Notes: a model not told the origin generated them from the sequence alone. A stretch of DNA of 64,000 bases from Mucilaginibacter aquaedulcis (GCF_030409325.1 NZ_JAUFPR010000008.1:1-64000); one strand, 5' to 3'; positions 1-9,406 are shown, counted from the first letter of the stretch. Numbers and translations are program-made.

Positions 1-1
1 G

Positions 2-739
2 GGCAATACCGCCGTATGGGATGATGACGTACTGCGCTACATGGAGTTTGCCATCGACTTTACCAACAGCATTGGCGAGGACAGTAACCACCTGCAAAAC
101 CTGTACGAGGAGATGCGTGCCTTTTTCCCGCAGAAACAGCCTAACCAGATCGACACCCAGGAGATCCGCAACGTGAAGGGTTTCATCCGCAAAACGGAGG
201 CGATCTCCGGCGCGAGGTATGCGGGTTTACCTGACGACCATATCCACTTTATGGCCCTGCCGTTTTACGAAACCGGCAAGACCAAGAAGAACACGGCAGG
301 CGAGGCGGATATCCAGCTGACCATCGACCTGTTACAGAAAGTAAAACCGCAGCAGATCTTCGCGGCGGGTGACTTCGCCGACCCGAACGGAACGCATTTG
401 GTATGTTTCAACATTATCCTGGCGGCATTGAAACGCCTGAAAGGCACAGAAGCCTGGGTAGACGACTGCTGGCTGTGGATGTACCGCGGTGCATGGCAGG
501 AGTTTGAGCCGTTCGAGATCGAGATGGCGGTGCCGCTATCACCTCAGGAGGTGATCCGCAAGCGTAACGCGATCTTCAAGCACCAGTCGCAGAAGGATCG
601 TCCGGTGTTCCCGGGTGATGATGCCCGTGAGTTCTGGGTACGTGCTGAAGACCGCACCCGCGACACCGCCCAACGCTATGACCGCCTCGGACTGGCCGAA
701 TATGAAGCCATGGAGGCGTTTAAGCGGTATATATTTTAG
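2..739 (+). CDS. NagB-like/PIG-L protein, C-terminal part (5' end outside window)
   Basis: The reading frame is open from the first bases of the window, before the first ATG at 41, so this is the C-terminal ~245 residues of a longer protein. The sequence matches the C-terminal LmbE/PIG-L deacetylase-like half of the two-domain Bacteroidota 'glucosamine-6-phosphate deaminase-like' proteins (about 640-660 residues, N-terminal NagB-type isomerase domain). The segment HIHFMALPFYETGK and the later GDFADPNGTH resemble the metal-site region of that half. The family role is in amino-sugar phosphate metabolism; the exact substrate cannot be read here. A NagX-like membrane protein follows on the same strand, which fits an amino-sugar theme. 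Confidence 0.8.
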   Translation, partial: GNTAVWDDDVLRYMEFAIDFTNSIGEDSNHLQNLYEEMRAFFPQKQPNQIDTQEIRNVKGFIRKTEAISGARYAGLPDDHIHFMALPFYETGKTKKNTAGEADIQLTIDLLQKVKPQQIFAAGDFADPNGTHLVCFNIILAALKRLKGTEAWVDDCWLWMYRGAWQEFEPFEIEMAVPLSPQEVIRKRNAIFKHQSQKDRPVFPGDDAREFWVRAEDRTRDTAQRYDRLGLAEYEAMEAFKRYIF

Positions 740-757
740 GCAGGTGAAAGATGCATG

Positions 758-798
758 TGATGTGTTTCTACATTTTTTGTTTTTGTAGAGACACATCA
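758..798 (+). terminator. hairpin after NagB-like gene
   Basis: A 15-bp stem with one mismatch (TGATGTGTTTCTACA against TGTAGAGACACATCA) closes a T-rich loop 19 bases after the stop codon. It probably ends the NagB-like transcript, although the T-run after the stem is weak. The TGTAGAGACAC arm resembles a repeat unit common in this group. Confidence 0.5.
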
Positions 799-832
799 CG
801 TGTGTCTTTTCATCAAATTAATAAATAATGAT

Positions 833-1003
833 GTCATTACGAGCGTAGCGCGGCAATCGCGAACATTTGTCTGAACCATGATTTTGGGGATTAAGGGATG
901 CCCACGATTTTCTAAAAAATTAAAGCAAAATCTTTTAATCCGATAAATCTGTTTAATCCTGGTTCAGACAAATATTCGCGATTGCTTCGTTCCTCGCAAT
1001 GAC
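833..1003. repeat. composite palindromic repeat (GTCATTGCGAG family with inner GGTTCAGAC arms)
   Basis: The outer arms are GTCATTACGAGCG at the left and CCTCGCAATGAC at the right, both running into GCAATCGCGAA / TTCGCGATTGC. Inside, a second inverted repeat GTCTGAACCATGATT pairs with AATCCTGGTTCAGAC. The centre is AT-rich and non-coding. The outer arms recur at 9239-9327 and the inner GGTTCAGA arm recurs near 10680. It fills the whole 300-base gap before the next gene. Confidence 0.8.
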
Positions 1004-1038
1004 ATGTTTTTCTACCACGTAAAACGTATAACCCTCCT

Positions 1039-2145
1039 ATGGCCTTACAAACCCAAAGTCCGCGATTACTTTCCCTCGACGTTTTCCGAGGAGCAACCAT
1101 CGCCATGATGATACTGGTAAATGACCCCGGCGATTGGGGGCATATCTACCCGCCGCTGGAGCACTCCAAATGGAACGGCTGTACACCTACCGACCTGGTT
1201 TTTCCTTTCTTTTTGTTTATGGTTGGGGTGGCTGTGGTATATGCCATGGAAAGCAAAAAAGCTACCATGCCGCATGGCAAAATGATATTAACAGCGCTAC
1301 GCCGTACGGTGATATTGTTGCTTATCCCCTGGATAACACAGTTTATTTTTCATCCGGAGAACGGGCTGGCGCATCTGCGTTTGCCTGGGGTGTTGCCGCG
1401 CATCGCCTTGGTTTACTTTATTTGCACAATCCTCTATCTCAAAACATCACAAAAAAGCCGCGACTGGATCTTTGCTTCTGCCTTAATAGGTTACTTCATC
1501 ATCATGACCTGTATCCCGGTGCCGGGAGTAGGCTATGCCAATTTGGAACCTGCCACAAATATTGGTGCATGGATAGACAGGCTGGTTTTTACGCCTAATC
1601 ACCTTTGGAAAGAATCGAACACCTGGGACCCGGAAGGTTTACTGGGTACTATACCTGCCGTAGCTACCGGCCTGTTCGGTATCAGGGTGGGTAGCTGGCT
1701 TAAACGTAAAGACCGTGACGAAAACGTAAAAGTAAGCTGGATGTTCACTTATGGTGTATTGGCAGTAATTGCAGGTCTTATCTGGGATCTGTTTTTTCCT
1801 ATCAACAAGGCATTGTGGACAAGCTCATTTGTGTTGTTTACCGGTGGATTGGCCACCACAGGACTTGCCTTATGCTACTGGCTTATTGATGTGCAGGGAC
1901 GCAAAAAGTATACTTATTTCTTTGTGGTCTTTGGCACCAATGCCATTACCGCGTATGTACTGTCGGGCTTTATTCCTCATTATATGGGCATGATCAAAAT
2001 TCACGGAGCCTCACTTTATCAAACGCTGTTTGCTCCCTATTTTTCGCCTGTAAATGCCTCGCTGGTCAGTGCCCTGTTCACTGTAGCTGTACTTTGGGTG
2101 GTAATGTGGGGTTTCTATGCTAAAAAGATCTTTATTAAAATATAA
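1039..2145 (+). CDS. NagX-like multi-pass membrane protein (HGSNAT-like acyltransferase family)
   Basis: This 368-residue protein belongs to the COG4299 / DUF5009 family, related to human heparan-alpha-glucosaminide N-acetyltransferase and bacterial NagX. The N-terminus RLLSLDVFRGATIAMMILVN and the following TDLVFPFFLFMVGVA are family hallmarks. About ten hydrophobic segments follow, so it lies in the inner membrane. The family is linked to handling of amino sugars, and the adjacent NagB-like gene agrees with that. No biochemical role can be proven from sequence. The ATG at 1039 immediately precedes the conserved N-terminus, and there is no Shine-Dalgarno, as usual in Bacteroidota. Confidence 0.8.
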   Translation: MALQTQSPRLLSLDVFRGATIAMMILVNDPGDWGHIYPPLEHSKWNGCTPTDLVFPFFLFMVGVAVVYAMESKKATMPHGKMILTALRRTVILLLIPWITQFIFHPENGLAHLRLPGVLPRIALVYFICTILYLKTSQKSRDWIFASALIGYFIIMTCIPVPGVGYANLEPATNIGAWIDRLVFTPNHLWKESNTWDPEGLLGTIPAVATGLFGIRVGSWLKRKDRDENVKVSWMFTYGVLAVIAGLIWDLFFPINKALWTSSFVLFTGGLATTGLALCYWLIDVQGRKKYTYFFVVFGTNAITAYVLSGFIPHYMGMIKIHGASLYQTLFAPYFSPVNASLVSALFTVAVLWVVMWGFYAKKIFIKI

Positions 2146-2213
2146 TTCGATGAGATGGAGCATAAATACACACCTGCCAGATCAATCGCCTTTCGCTTGA
2201 ATGGCACGCAGTT

Positions 2214-2378
2214 GACTCACTCGACCTACGCTACGCTGGGCCTCCCTCTCTTCGCCTGCGGCAGAAAGAGGGGATTTGAAAATGGATAATAAACAAAGGA
2301 TTAGGAAAATATTTCTTTCACCATCTTTCCACCGCAGGAGAAGAGAGAGTCGACAAGCGTAGCGAGTCGGTGTGAGTA
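2214..2378. repeat. GACTCACC-bounded palindromic repeat, copy 1
   Basis: An imperfect inverted repeat starts GACTCAC and ends GTGAGTA. Both arms contain the CTCTCTTCGCCTGCGG / CCGCAGGAGAAGAGAG block. The AT-rich centre (GATTTGAAAATGGATAA ... AGGAAAATATTT) is shared with the copy at 5467-5641. A half unit of another repeat (CTCCCAGGGAGGGAATT) follows near 2404. There is no coding potential. It occupies most of the gap between 2146 and 2506. Confidence 0.8.
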
Positions 2379-2506
2379 GATAAAAAGTTTGATGTACTAT
2401 TGCTCTCCCAGGGAGGGAATTAAAAAATCTAAATAAGTTATAAGCAACAATTTGTAACTAAGGCTTTCGTTTAGCATCTTAGTACATATAAATACTCCTT
2501 AATTAT

Positions 2507-5377
2507 ATGAATTTAAACTTAAAGCTTTCTGTTGTTGCTTTGGCCCTGGCTATAGCCTCAGGAAGCGTTTCTGCTCAGGTAAAAAAGAAACCGGCAGCTC
2601 CCGCCACAGGCAAAACCGTAGCTGCTGCGCCACAGGCAAAAACCGAATTATTACCAATTGATAAAGATGTGATCATAGGTAAGCTGCCCAATGGCCTAAC
2701 CTACTACATCAGGAAAAATACCGAACCTAAAAATAAAGCCGACCTTTACCTTGTAAATAAAGCCGGATCGGTACTGGAAACTGACGATCAGCAAGGTCTT
2801 GCGCACTTTACTGAGCATATGGCCTTTAACGGTACGCGCGATTTCCCTAAAAATGAAATGGTTGATTACCTGCAGAAATCAGGTGTAAAATTTGGTGCCG
2901 ATTTGAATGCCTACACCTCATTTAACGAAACCGTATATCAGCTGCCTATACCATCTGATACGGTTAAAATATTTGAGAACGGCTTCAAAATATTGGCCAA
3001 TTGGGCAGGCTACGTAAGTTTTGATCCAACCGAAATAGATAAGGAACGCGGTGTTGTGTTGGAAGAAGAACGCTTGCGCGGTAAAAACGCCCAGGAACGC
3101 TTGCAGCAGCAGGTATTACCTGTAATACTTAACAACTCGCGCTATGCTTTGCGCTTGCCTATTGGTAAGGAAGATATCCTGAAAAACTTTAAGCCCGAAA
3201 CCATCAAAAGTTTTTACCATGATTGGTACCGTCCCGATTTACAGGCCGTTATTGCCGTGGGCGATTTTGATCCGAAGAGGGTAGAGGAGCTGATAAAACA
3301 AAACTTTTCACAACTACAAAACCCTCAGGGCGAAAAACCAAGGGTAAAATACGCCGTACCGGCAACACCTGGTACTGTAGTTAAAATAGCTACCGACAAG
3401 GAGTTTCCGTACACCCTGGCTCAAATTATAGTCAAACACCCCGGCACAACCACTAAAAACACTGCTGATTACATGCAGCAGATAAGGGAGCAGCTGTTTA
3501 ACCAAATGCTGAACGCCCGCCTTGGCGAGCTGATGCAAAAGGCTACGCCGCCATTTTTATACGGCCGCTCAAGTTATGGCGGTTTCTTTGGCGAGCAGGA
3601 TGCCTTTACCTCCATAACCGTAGCGCGCCCCGGCGAACTGGAAGGTGCTGTTAAAGCTTTAGTGGCCGAAACGGAACGTGCCCGCAAATTCGGTTTTACA
3701 CTTACTGAGCTTGAACGTGCCAAACAGGATGCCCTGGTACAAATTGGCAACGCTTACCGCGAAAAGGATAAAACACGGTCGGCAAATTTTGTGCAGGAGT
3801 ACCAGCAGCACTTTTTAACAGGCGAGGCTATCCCCGGTATTGATTATGAGTACAATTTTTATGTGAACAACATTGGTAAAATAACCCTGGCCGAAATGAA
3901 TGCCCTCGCCGGTAAATTCATCAGCGATCAAAATCGTGTGGTTATAGTTGAAGCGCCTGATAAGGAAAAAGACAAGCTACCTAACGACAAAACTATCCTG
4001 CAATGGATAAGCACTGCCGGGCAAAATGTAACTGCTTATGTTGATAACGTATCTTCAGAGCCATTAATAAAAAAAGTACCTGATGGCAGTAAAGTTACCA
4101 GCGAGGTTAAGGACGATGCCATTGGCACAACTACCCTTACTTTGGGCAACGGCATTAAAGTGATTTTAAAACCTACCGATTTCCGTAACGATCAGATATT
4201 GATCAACGGCTATGCTTTCGGCGGTACGTCATTAGCCAGTGATGATGATTTTACATCGGCAAACCTGGCCTCCAGTATTATCAGCAGCAGCGGTATAGCC
4301 CAGTTTAACCAGGGGCAGCTGGATAAAAAACTGGCCGGTAAAAACGTAAACATTTCGCCGTACATCAGCGAAACTACACAGGGTATCAGTGGAAACACAT
4401 CTCCTGCCGATTTTGAAACCGCCATGCAGCTCATCTATCTGTACTTTACCCAACCACGTAAGGATAAGGACATCTGGCAATCACAAATTGACCAAACACG
4501 GTCGGTATTGGCCAACAGGAGCCTTGACCCAACCAGCGTTTTCCAGGATACGGTATCGGCAGTGATGAATAATTACAACTTCCGTGGTATGGTAACTACA
4601 CTGGCCCGCTTAAACTCGGCCTCGCTTGATAAGGCTTATGATTTTTATAAAAGCAGGTTTGGCGATGCCAGCGGCTTTACCTTTAGCCTGGTAGGTAACT
4701 TTAATGTTGAAACGGTAAAACCTTATCTGGAGCATTATTTAGGCGGCCTGCCGGCAACCAACAGCAACGAAACCTTTAAAAACTTGAACATTCAACCGCC
4801 AGCGGGCCTGGTTAGCAAAACAGTTAATAAAGGTGTTGGCGAAAAAAGCAGTGTACAGCTGGTTTTCAGCGGCGACTATGACTACAACGAAGCCAATAAC
4901 ATTCAGCTGGATGCTTTGGAAGAGGTGTTGAACATAAAGCTGATTGAGCGCCTGCGCGAACAGGAAAGCGGTGTTTACGCGCCGGGAGTTAGGGCAAGCT
5001 ATCACAAGGTGCCTTCAGGTAGATATACTGTCTCCATTTATTTTGGATGCGCGCCAGAAAATGTGGATAAGCTGATCAACGCCACCATGGAAGAGATAGG
5101 CAAGATCAAACAAAACGGGGCACAGCCTACTGATATTCAAAAGTTTGCTGCCGAAGAGGCCCGCTCAACCCAGGAGCAGCTGAAAGAGAACGTTTTTTGG
5201 GCTGGCTACCTGGGTTCAACCTCGCAAAACAAGGAAAACCCCGACCAGATCCTGAACCACGTAAGTAACCTGAGCCAGATTACCGTGCAAAGCACCAAGG
5301 ACGCCGCCAACAAATACCTGAGCGGTAAAAACCTCATTAAACTGATACTAATGCCCGAGAAAACAGAAAAGAAATAA
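2507..5377 (+). CDS. M16 family zinc metallopeptidase (pitrilysin-like), exported
   Basis: The 956-residue protein starts with a signal peptide (MNLNLKLSVVALALAIASGS, cleavage near SAQ). It carries the inverted zinc motif HxxEH as H100-F-T-E103-H104, with the third ligand Glu expected near E180 in KERGVVLEEE. The length fits a fused two-half M16 peptidase: an active N-terminal half and a C-terminal half (from about residue 540) lacking the motif. Such enzymes degrade peptides in the periplasm or at the cell envelope. It appears to be a single-gene unit, followed by a strong terminator. Confidence 0.9.
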   Translation: MNLNLKLSVVALALAIASGSVSAQVKKKPAAPATGKTVAAAPQAKTELLPIDKDVIIGKLPNGLTYYIRKNTEPKNKADLYLVNKAGSVLETDDQQGLAHFTEHMAFNGTRDFPKNEMVDYLQKSGVKFGADLNAYTSFNETVYQLPIPSDTVKIFENGFKILANWAGYVSFDPTEIDKERGVVLEEERLRGKNAQERLQQQVLPVILNNSRYALRLPIGKEDILKNFKPETIKSFYHDWYRPDLQAVIAVGDFDPKRVEELIKQNFSQLQNPQGEKPRVKYAVPATPGTVVKIATDKEFPYTLAQIIVKHPGTTTKNTADYMQQIREQLFNQMLNARLGELMQKATPPFLYGRSSYGGFFGEQDAFTSITVARPGELEGAVKALVAETERARKFGFTLTELERAKQDALVQIGNAYREKDKTRSANFVQEYQQHFLTGEAIPGIDYEYNFYVNNIGKITLAEMNALAGKFISDQNRVVIVEAPDKEKDKLPNDKTILQWISTAGQNVTAYVDNVSSEPLIKKVPDGSKVTSEVKDDAIGTTTLTLGNGIKVILKPTDFRNDQILINGYAFGGTSLASDDDFTSANLASSIISSSGIAQFNQGQLDKKLAGKNVNISPYISETTQGISGNTSPADFETAMQLIYLYFTQPRKDKDIWQSQIDQTRSVLANRSLDPTSVFQDTVSAVMNNYNFRGMVTTLARLNSASLDKAYDFYKSRFGDASGFTFSLVGNFNVETVKPYLEHYLGGLPATNSNETFKNLNIQPPAGLVSKTVNKGVGEKSSVQLVFSGDYDYNEANNIQLDALEEVLNIKLIERLREQESGVYAPGVRASYHKVPSGRYTVSIYFGCAPENVDKLINATMEEIGKIKQNGAQPTDIQKFAAEEARSTQEQLKENVFWAGYLGSTSQNKENPDQILNHVSNLSQITVQSTKDAANKYLSGKNLIKLILMPEKTEKK

Positions 5378-5394
5378 GGTTTTCCCGTAAAACG

Positions 5395-5431
5395 AAAAAG
5401 CCCTGCCTGATGATTCCGGGAGGGCTTTTTT
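5395..5431 (+). terminator. Rho-independent terminator after M16 peptidase
   Basis: AAAAAGCCCT pairs with AGGGCTTTTTT across a 16-base loop, with a T-run at the 3' side, 17 bases after the stop codon. Confidence 0.85.
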
Positions 5432-5466
5432 GTTATTAGCTCATAAATAAGGTATGCCGTATAGTT

Positions 5467-5641
5467 AACTCACCCTGGCATCGCTGCGCTTGTCGTCCCT
5501 CTCTTCGCCTGCGGCGGAAAGAGAGAATTTGAAAATGGATAAAGGATAAAAAGACACAGGACTAAGGAAATATTTTTACGCCCCCTCTTTCCGCCGCAGG
5601 CGAAGAGAGGGTCGACAAGCGTAGCGATGTCGGGGTGAGTC
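5467..5641. repeat. GACTCACC-bounded palindromic repeat, copy 2
   Basis: It has the same architecture as 2214-2378: an outer AACTCACCC / GGGGTGAGTC pair, then GTCGTCCCTCTCTTCGCC at the left and GGCGAAGAGAGGGTCGAC at the right. The centre again reads GAATTTGAAAATGGATAA and AGGACTAAGGAAATATTTT. The shared centre shows this is a copied unit, not just paired arms. Confidence 0.85.
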
Positions 5642-5670
5642 AATAAAGCAGCCTATCAACCTCGTCAAAC

Positions 5671-6321
5671 TCAATGCATATTCAAATAAGCTACCGAGGT
5701 ATCATGCGGCTTATGCACCACAACGCCCACGCATTTGCCGGCAGCATCTATCTCAAATGAGATACCCTTATCCAGATCGGTGTAAACCTGTACTTTGCCG
5801 TCCTTGTTCTTATAATCGCTGGTGGGTTTCAGGTCGTAGCTTTTTTTGATATCGGCTTCAGGGCTGCCCACGCCAAAACCCTCGGCGGTTTTAAATTCGG
5901 GCGAGGTGATAAGTATCTTTTGAATACGGCTGATGATCTCGTCTTTAGCGCCCATATTGCGGTGAGCGAATACGCTGGTGCGGTAACCCGCCGGGTTATG
6001 TTTGGCAAACCAAACCATTAATGAGCTGCCCATGGCGGCGTCTGAACTATCGGGCCTGCCCAGGGTGGTGCTCACGTTGGCCACATCTTCGCCCAGTTGT
6101 ATATTGCCAATACTGCGGCCCGGGATAATGAGCTGCGTGGCGGTTATGGTTTTAGTTTTGCCGGTATCGGTACTTGCAGGGCTTTTGGCCAGCGAATCGT
6201 CAAGGATGGGTTGTTGTACCTTGCCGGTATCGGCAGTACTGGCAGAGCTTTCGTTTTTTGATGGTTGATTGCAGGCAAATAGAGAGCCGCATAATAGTAT
6301 TATAAAAGTATTCCGGATCAT
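5671..6321 (-). CDS. lipoprotein of unknown function
   Basis: The 216-residue protein has a type II signal peptide ending in a lipobox (LCGSLFAC, Cys about residue 17). A Ser/Thr/Asp-rich linker of about 50 residues precedes a globular domain starting near IIPGRSIGNIQLGEDVANV. The IPG-SIGNIQLGE pattern recalls small periplasmic repeat domains that begin 'GxxLGxxxxxV', but no family was recognised. It is probably membrane-anchored and exposed to the periplasm. It stands alone, divergent from the helicase gene at 6404. Confidence 0.65.
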   Translation of the reverse strand: MIRNTFIILLCGSLFACNQPSKNESSASTADTGKVQQPILDDSLAKSPASTDTGKTKTITATQLIIPGRSIGNIQLGEDVANVSTTLGRPDSSDAAMGSSLMVWFAKHNPAGYRTSVFAHRNMGAKDEIISRIQKILITSPEFKTAEGFGVGSPEADIKKSYDLKPTSDYKNKDGKVQVYTDLDKGISFEIDAAGKCVGVVVHKPHDTSVAYLNMH

Positions 6322-6403
6322 GTATCAAATAACAGCATTATATTTATTTTGTTGGCAAACTAATTACGCCTAACCAAATTAACATTAATTTGTTCAACTA
6401 CTG

Positions 6404-9115
6404 ATGAAATCAAAGGGCCAACAGGTTATACAGCAATGGTACAAGCAAAAAAACTGGAAGCAGTTTCCCTTTCAGCAGGAAATGGAGGCGGCCTATCTTT
6501 CCGGCTATTCGGGCTTGCTCAATGCGCCAACGGGCAGTGGTAAAACCTTCGCGTTGTTTTTGCCTTTCCTGGCTGATTTTATCAACAAACATCCCGATAC
6601 CTATACCACACAAAAAAATAATGGCCTGCTCATGCTGTGGATAACCCCGCTGCGGGCCCTCACCAACGATATACGAAAAGCCATGCAGGAGGCCTGTGAA
6701 GAAATGGGCCTGCCCTGGCAAATTGCCACCCGTACCGGCGATACTTCCGCAGCCGAAAAACAGGCCCTCAAAAGAAAGCTGCCCGAAGTACTGCTCACCA
6801 CTCCCGAAAGCCTGCACCTGATGCTGGCGCAAAAAGAGTACCCTAAAATGTTCAGCCATCTACAGGTAGTAGTTATTGACGAATGGCACGAACTGTTAGG
6901 CACCAAAAGAGGTGTACAGGTGGAGCTGGGGTTATCGAAGTTGAAAGTATTAGGAGCGGGTGTTGGGAACGGGGAACGGGGAGAGAAGATTATGGAGAGT
7001 GAGGAACGTAGAGCGAGGAGCGATGAGCAGGGAGCGAAAAGCGAAATGGAAATAATAAGAAACGATGAGGATACGGTATCTTCTGCCGCACCTCATACCC
7101 CACACCCCGCTCCCCATACCCCGCCGCTTCCCGCACCTCGCACCCCACTCCGAATCTGGGGTATCAGCGCAACTATCGGTAACCTGGAGCAGGCTGCGGA
7201 GGTGTTGCTTGGCAACAACTTCCCGCCCGAGCGGATCAGAATGGTGAGGGCCAACCTGGATAAAAAGCTGGATATACGGTCGATCATTCCTGACAATGTG
7301 GAGAACTACTCCTGGGCCGGGCACATCGGACTAAAACTGCTGCCCCAGGTAATGGAGATTGTGGCCCGCAGCAAAACCACACTGATATTTACTAACACCC
7401 GTTCGCAATCGGAGATCTGGTATCATGCCATTTTAGATAACTATCCTGAGTACGCGGGCATTATGGCCATGCATCACGGCTCGTTGGATAATGAACTGCG
7501 CAACTGGGTGGAGCAGGCCCTGCATGCCGAGGCCCTGAAGCTGGTGGTTTGCACATCGAGTTTAGACCTTGGAGTCGATTTTCGTCCGGTAGATACCGTG
7601 GTGCAGGTGGGCAGCCCTAAAGGTGTGGCCCGTTTTATGCAGCGCGCTGGCCGGAGCGGTCATCACCCCGGAGCAGTATCCAGGGCTTATTTTGTGCCTA
7701 CCCACTCGCTTGAACTGCTGGAGGGCGCCGCCCTTAAGGAGGCTATTAAAAAAGGCATTTTTGAAAGCCGCGACCCTATGCTGCTCACCATGGATGTGCT
7801 GATCCAGTACATGGTTACACTGGCCGTATCCGACGGGTTCCGTGCCGACGAACTATTTACCGAGGTAAAAAGTACTTATGCCTTTGCCGATATTACCCGC
7901 AATGAGTTTGGCCAGTTGCTGGAGTTTATCACCAGCGGCGGCAAAACCCTGGCGCAATATGATGAATTTTTAAAGGTAGAGGTAGAGAATGGCCTCTATA
8001 AAGTGAACAGCCGCCGGGTAGCTATGCGCCATCGCCTTAGTATTGGCACCATTACCAGCGAGATGAGCGTTCGGGTAAAATGGTTGAGCGGCGGCAGTTT
8101 GGGGACTATAGAAGAATCATTCATATCCAAACTAAAACCCGGTAATACCTTCTGGTTTGCCGGCCGAAGCCTGGAATTTGTACGGGTAAAGGAGATGACG
8201 GCCTACGTAAAAAAATCAAACTCAACCAAAGGTATTATCCCCAGCTGGAACGGCGGGCGCATGCCGTTATCATCGCAGTTGGCAGCCGTGTTCAGGGATA
8301 AGCTGGATGAGGTGGCGCATGGGGTTGAAAAGGATGAGGAGGTTATCGCCCTAAAACCCCTGTTCAACTTGCAGCAGCAGCTTTCGCACTTGCCCCAGAG
8401 CCATGAGTTTTTAATTGAATCGTTCAAATCGCGCCAGGGACATCATTTGCTTTTTTATCCTTTTGAGGGGCGTTTGGTGCATGAAGGTATGGCATCGCTG
8501 CTGGCTTTCCGCATCAGTAAAATAAAATCGGCCAGCTTCTCCATCGCCATGAATGATTATGGTTTTGAACTGCTTACCGATGAGGATGTGCCTATAGAGC
8601 AGGTGCTGGAAGATGCCAGCTTTTTTTCGATAGATAACCTGTTGGATGATATCCAACACAGCCTTAATGCTAATGAAATGGCCCGCCGCCGCTTCCGGGA
8701 TATTGCCCACATCGGCGGACTCGTATTTACCGGCTATCCCGGGCAGCAGGTAAAAAACAAACACCTGCAGGCATCCACCTCATTATTGTTTGAGGTTTTT
8801 ACCGAGTATGAACCCGATAATCTGCTGATACGGCAGGCCTATAACGAGGCGCTGGCCTTTCAATTGGAAGAGTTCAGGCTGAGGGCGGCACTGCAGCGCA
8901 TAGCCACACAAAACATCATCCTCAAAACCATTGAGCGCCCAACCCCCTTCGCTTTCCCAATTATGGTTGATAGCCTGGGCCGCGAAAAGCTAACTACCGA
9001 AACCCTGGAAGAACGCATAGCCAAAATGGCCCGCAGCTATGGCGCCGAAGGCGTAGCCGAACCCGCCGCCCGCAAAGCCCGCAAGCCCGGTATTACCCGG
9101 AAGAAGGGGTTTTGA
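6404..9115 (+). CDS. Lhr-like (ligase-associated type) DEXH-box helicase
   Basis: This large superfamily-2 helicase is of the Lhr / 'ligase-associated DNA DEXH-box' type. Walker A is APTGSGKT at 41-48, motif II is DEWH at 159-162, motif III is SAT at 255-257, and a helicase C domain follows with QRAGRSGHHPG. The C-terminal ~400 residues match the Lhr-specific region. A role in DNA repair is expected. The 903 residues exceed the usual ~820-850 because residues 183-248 are a low-complexity insertion between motifs II and III (see 6950-7147). The expected partner ligase and metallophosphoesterase are not adjacent in this window. Confidence 0.9.
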   Translation: MKSKGQQVIQQWYKQKNWKQFPFQQEMEAAYLSGYSGLLNAPTGSGKTFALFLPFLADFINKHPDTYTTQKNNGLLMLWITPLRALTNDIRKAMQEACEEMGLPWQIATRTGDTSAAEKQALKRKLPEVLLTTPESLHLMLAQKEYPKMFSHLQVVVIDEWHELLGTKRGVQVELGLSKLKVLGAGVGNGERGEKIMESEERRARSDEQGAKSEMEIIRNDEDTVSSAAPHTPHPAPHTPPLPAPRTPLRIWGISATIGNLEQAAEVLLGNNFPPERIRMVRANLDKKLDIRSIIPDNVENYSWAGHIGLKLLPQVMEIVARSKTTLIFTNTRSQSEIWYHAILDNYPEYAGIMAMHHGSLDNELRNWVEQALHAEALKLVVCTSSLDLGVDFRPVDTVVQVGSPKGVARFMQRAGRSGHHPGAVSRAYFVPTHSLELLEGAALKEAIKKGIFESRDPMLLTMDVLIQYMVTLAVSDGFRADELFTEVKSTYAFADITRNEFGQLLEFITSGGKTLAQYDEFLKVEVENGLYKVNSRRVAMRHRLSIGTITSEMSVRVKWLSGGSLGTIEESFISKLKPGNTFWFAGRSLEFVRVKEMTAYVKKSNSTKGIIPSWNGGRMPLSSQLAAVFRDKLDEVAHGVEKDEEVIALKPLFNLQQQLSHLPQSHEFLIESFKSRQGHHLLFYPFEGRLVHEGMASLLAFRISKIKSASFSIAMNDYGFELLTDEDVPIEQVLEDASFFSIDNLLDDIQHSLNANEMARRRFRDIAHIGGLVFTGYPGQQVKNKHLQASTSLLFEVFTEYEPDNLLIRQAYNEALAFQLEEFRLRAALQRIATQNIILKTIERPTPFAFPIMVDSLGREKLTTETLEERIAKMARSYGAEGVAEPAARKARKPGITRKKGF
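6950..7147. repeat. in-frame repeat insertion inside helicase gene
   Basis: This stretch differs sharply from the flanking conserved helicase sequence. The first half is purine-rich with tandem GGGAACGGGGAACGGGG and GAGCGAGGAGCGATGAGC. The second half is C-rich (CCCCACACCCCGCTCCCC, CGCACCTCGCACCCC). The two halves are loosely complementary, as in a long imperfect hairpin. Its length keeps the frame, and it encodes a Glu/Arg-rich segment followed by a Pro/His/Thr-rich segment. It lies between motif II and motif III, where relatives have a short loop. Confidence 0.75.
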
Positions 9116-9162
9116 TGAGCTGTTATCTGAATCACGGTTAAACGGATTTAGGGATTACCGCA

Positions 9163-9406
9163 AAACGACTCACCCGGTCTACGCTTCGCTTGTCGACCCT
9201 CTCTCCGGCTTAGCCGCAAAGAGGGTGAGAACAATTTTGTCATTGCGAGCGAAGCGTGGCAATCGCGAACTGTGTAGATAAAAACTGCATAGTTCGCGAT
9301 TGCTTCGTCGTGCCTCCTCGCAATGACAATTTTCCTTTTCATCCCCTCTTTCCGCCGCAGGCGAAGAGAGGGGGGGCCAGCGGAGCGTAGACCGGGTGAG
9401 TCGTTT
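9163..9406. repeat. GACTCACCC-bounded palindromic repeat, copy 3, with nested element
   Basis: The outermost 23 bp are a perfect inverted repeat (AAACGACTCACCCGGTCTAC... at 9163-9185 against 9384-9406). Inside lie the CCCTCTC / GAGAGGG blocks seen in copies 1 and 2. The centre is replaced by a different palindrome (9239-9327). It occupies most of the gap between the helicase and csaA. Confidence 0.85.
9239..9327. repeat. GTCATTGCGAG palindrome nested in the previous repeat
   Basis: GTCATTGCGAG at 9239-9249 pairs with CTCGCAATGAC at 9317-9327, continuing through GGCAATCGCGAACT / AGTTCGCGATTGC. It is the same family as the outer arms at 833-1003, here sitting inside a repeat of another family. 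Confidence 0.85.

Noticed and set aside
833..1003. CRISPR-like or tandem repeat array
   Set aside because: The units are inverted, imperfect and not regularly spaced; no cas genes occur in the window.
1134..1598. 154-codon + strand frame inside the NagX-like gene
   Set aside because: Out-of-frame overlap with a clearly conserved membrane protein; composition is not protein-like.
2201..2220. Additional + strand sigma-54 promoter (TGGCACGCAGTTGAC)
   Set aside because: Spacing between the TGGCA and TTG parts is one base short, the GC of the -12 element is missing, and it lies in a repeat edge.
6950..7324. 124-codon minus-strand frame in the helicase insertion
   Set aside because: Low-complexity repeat read backwards; no start context or conservation.
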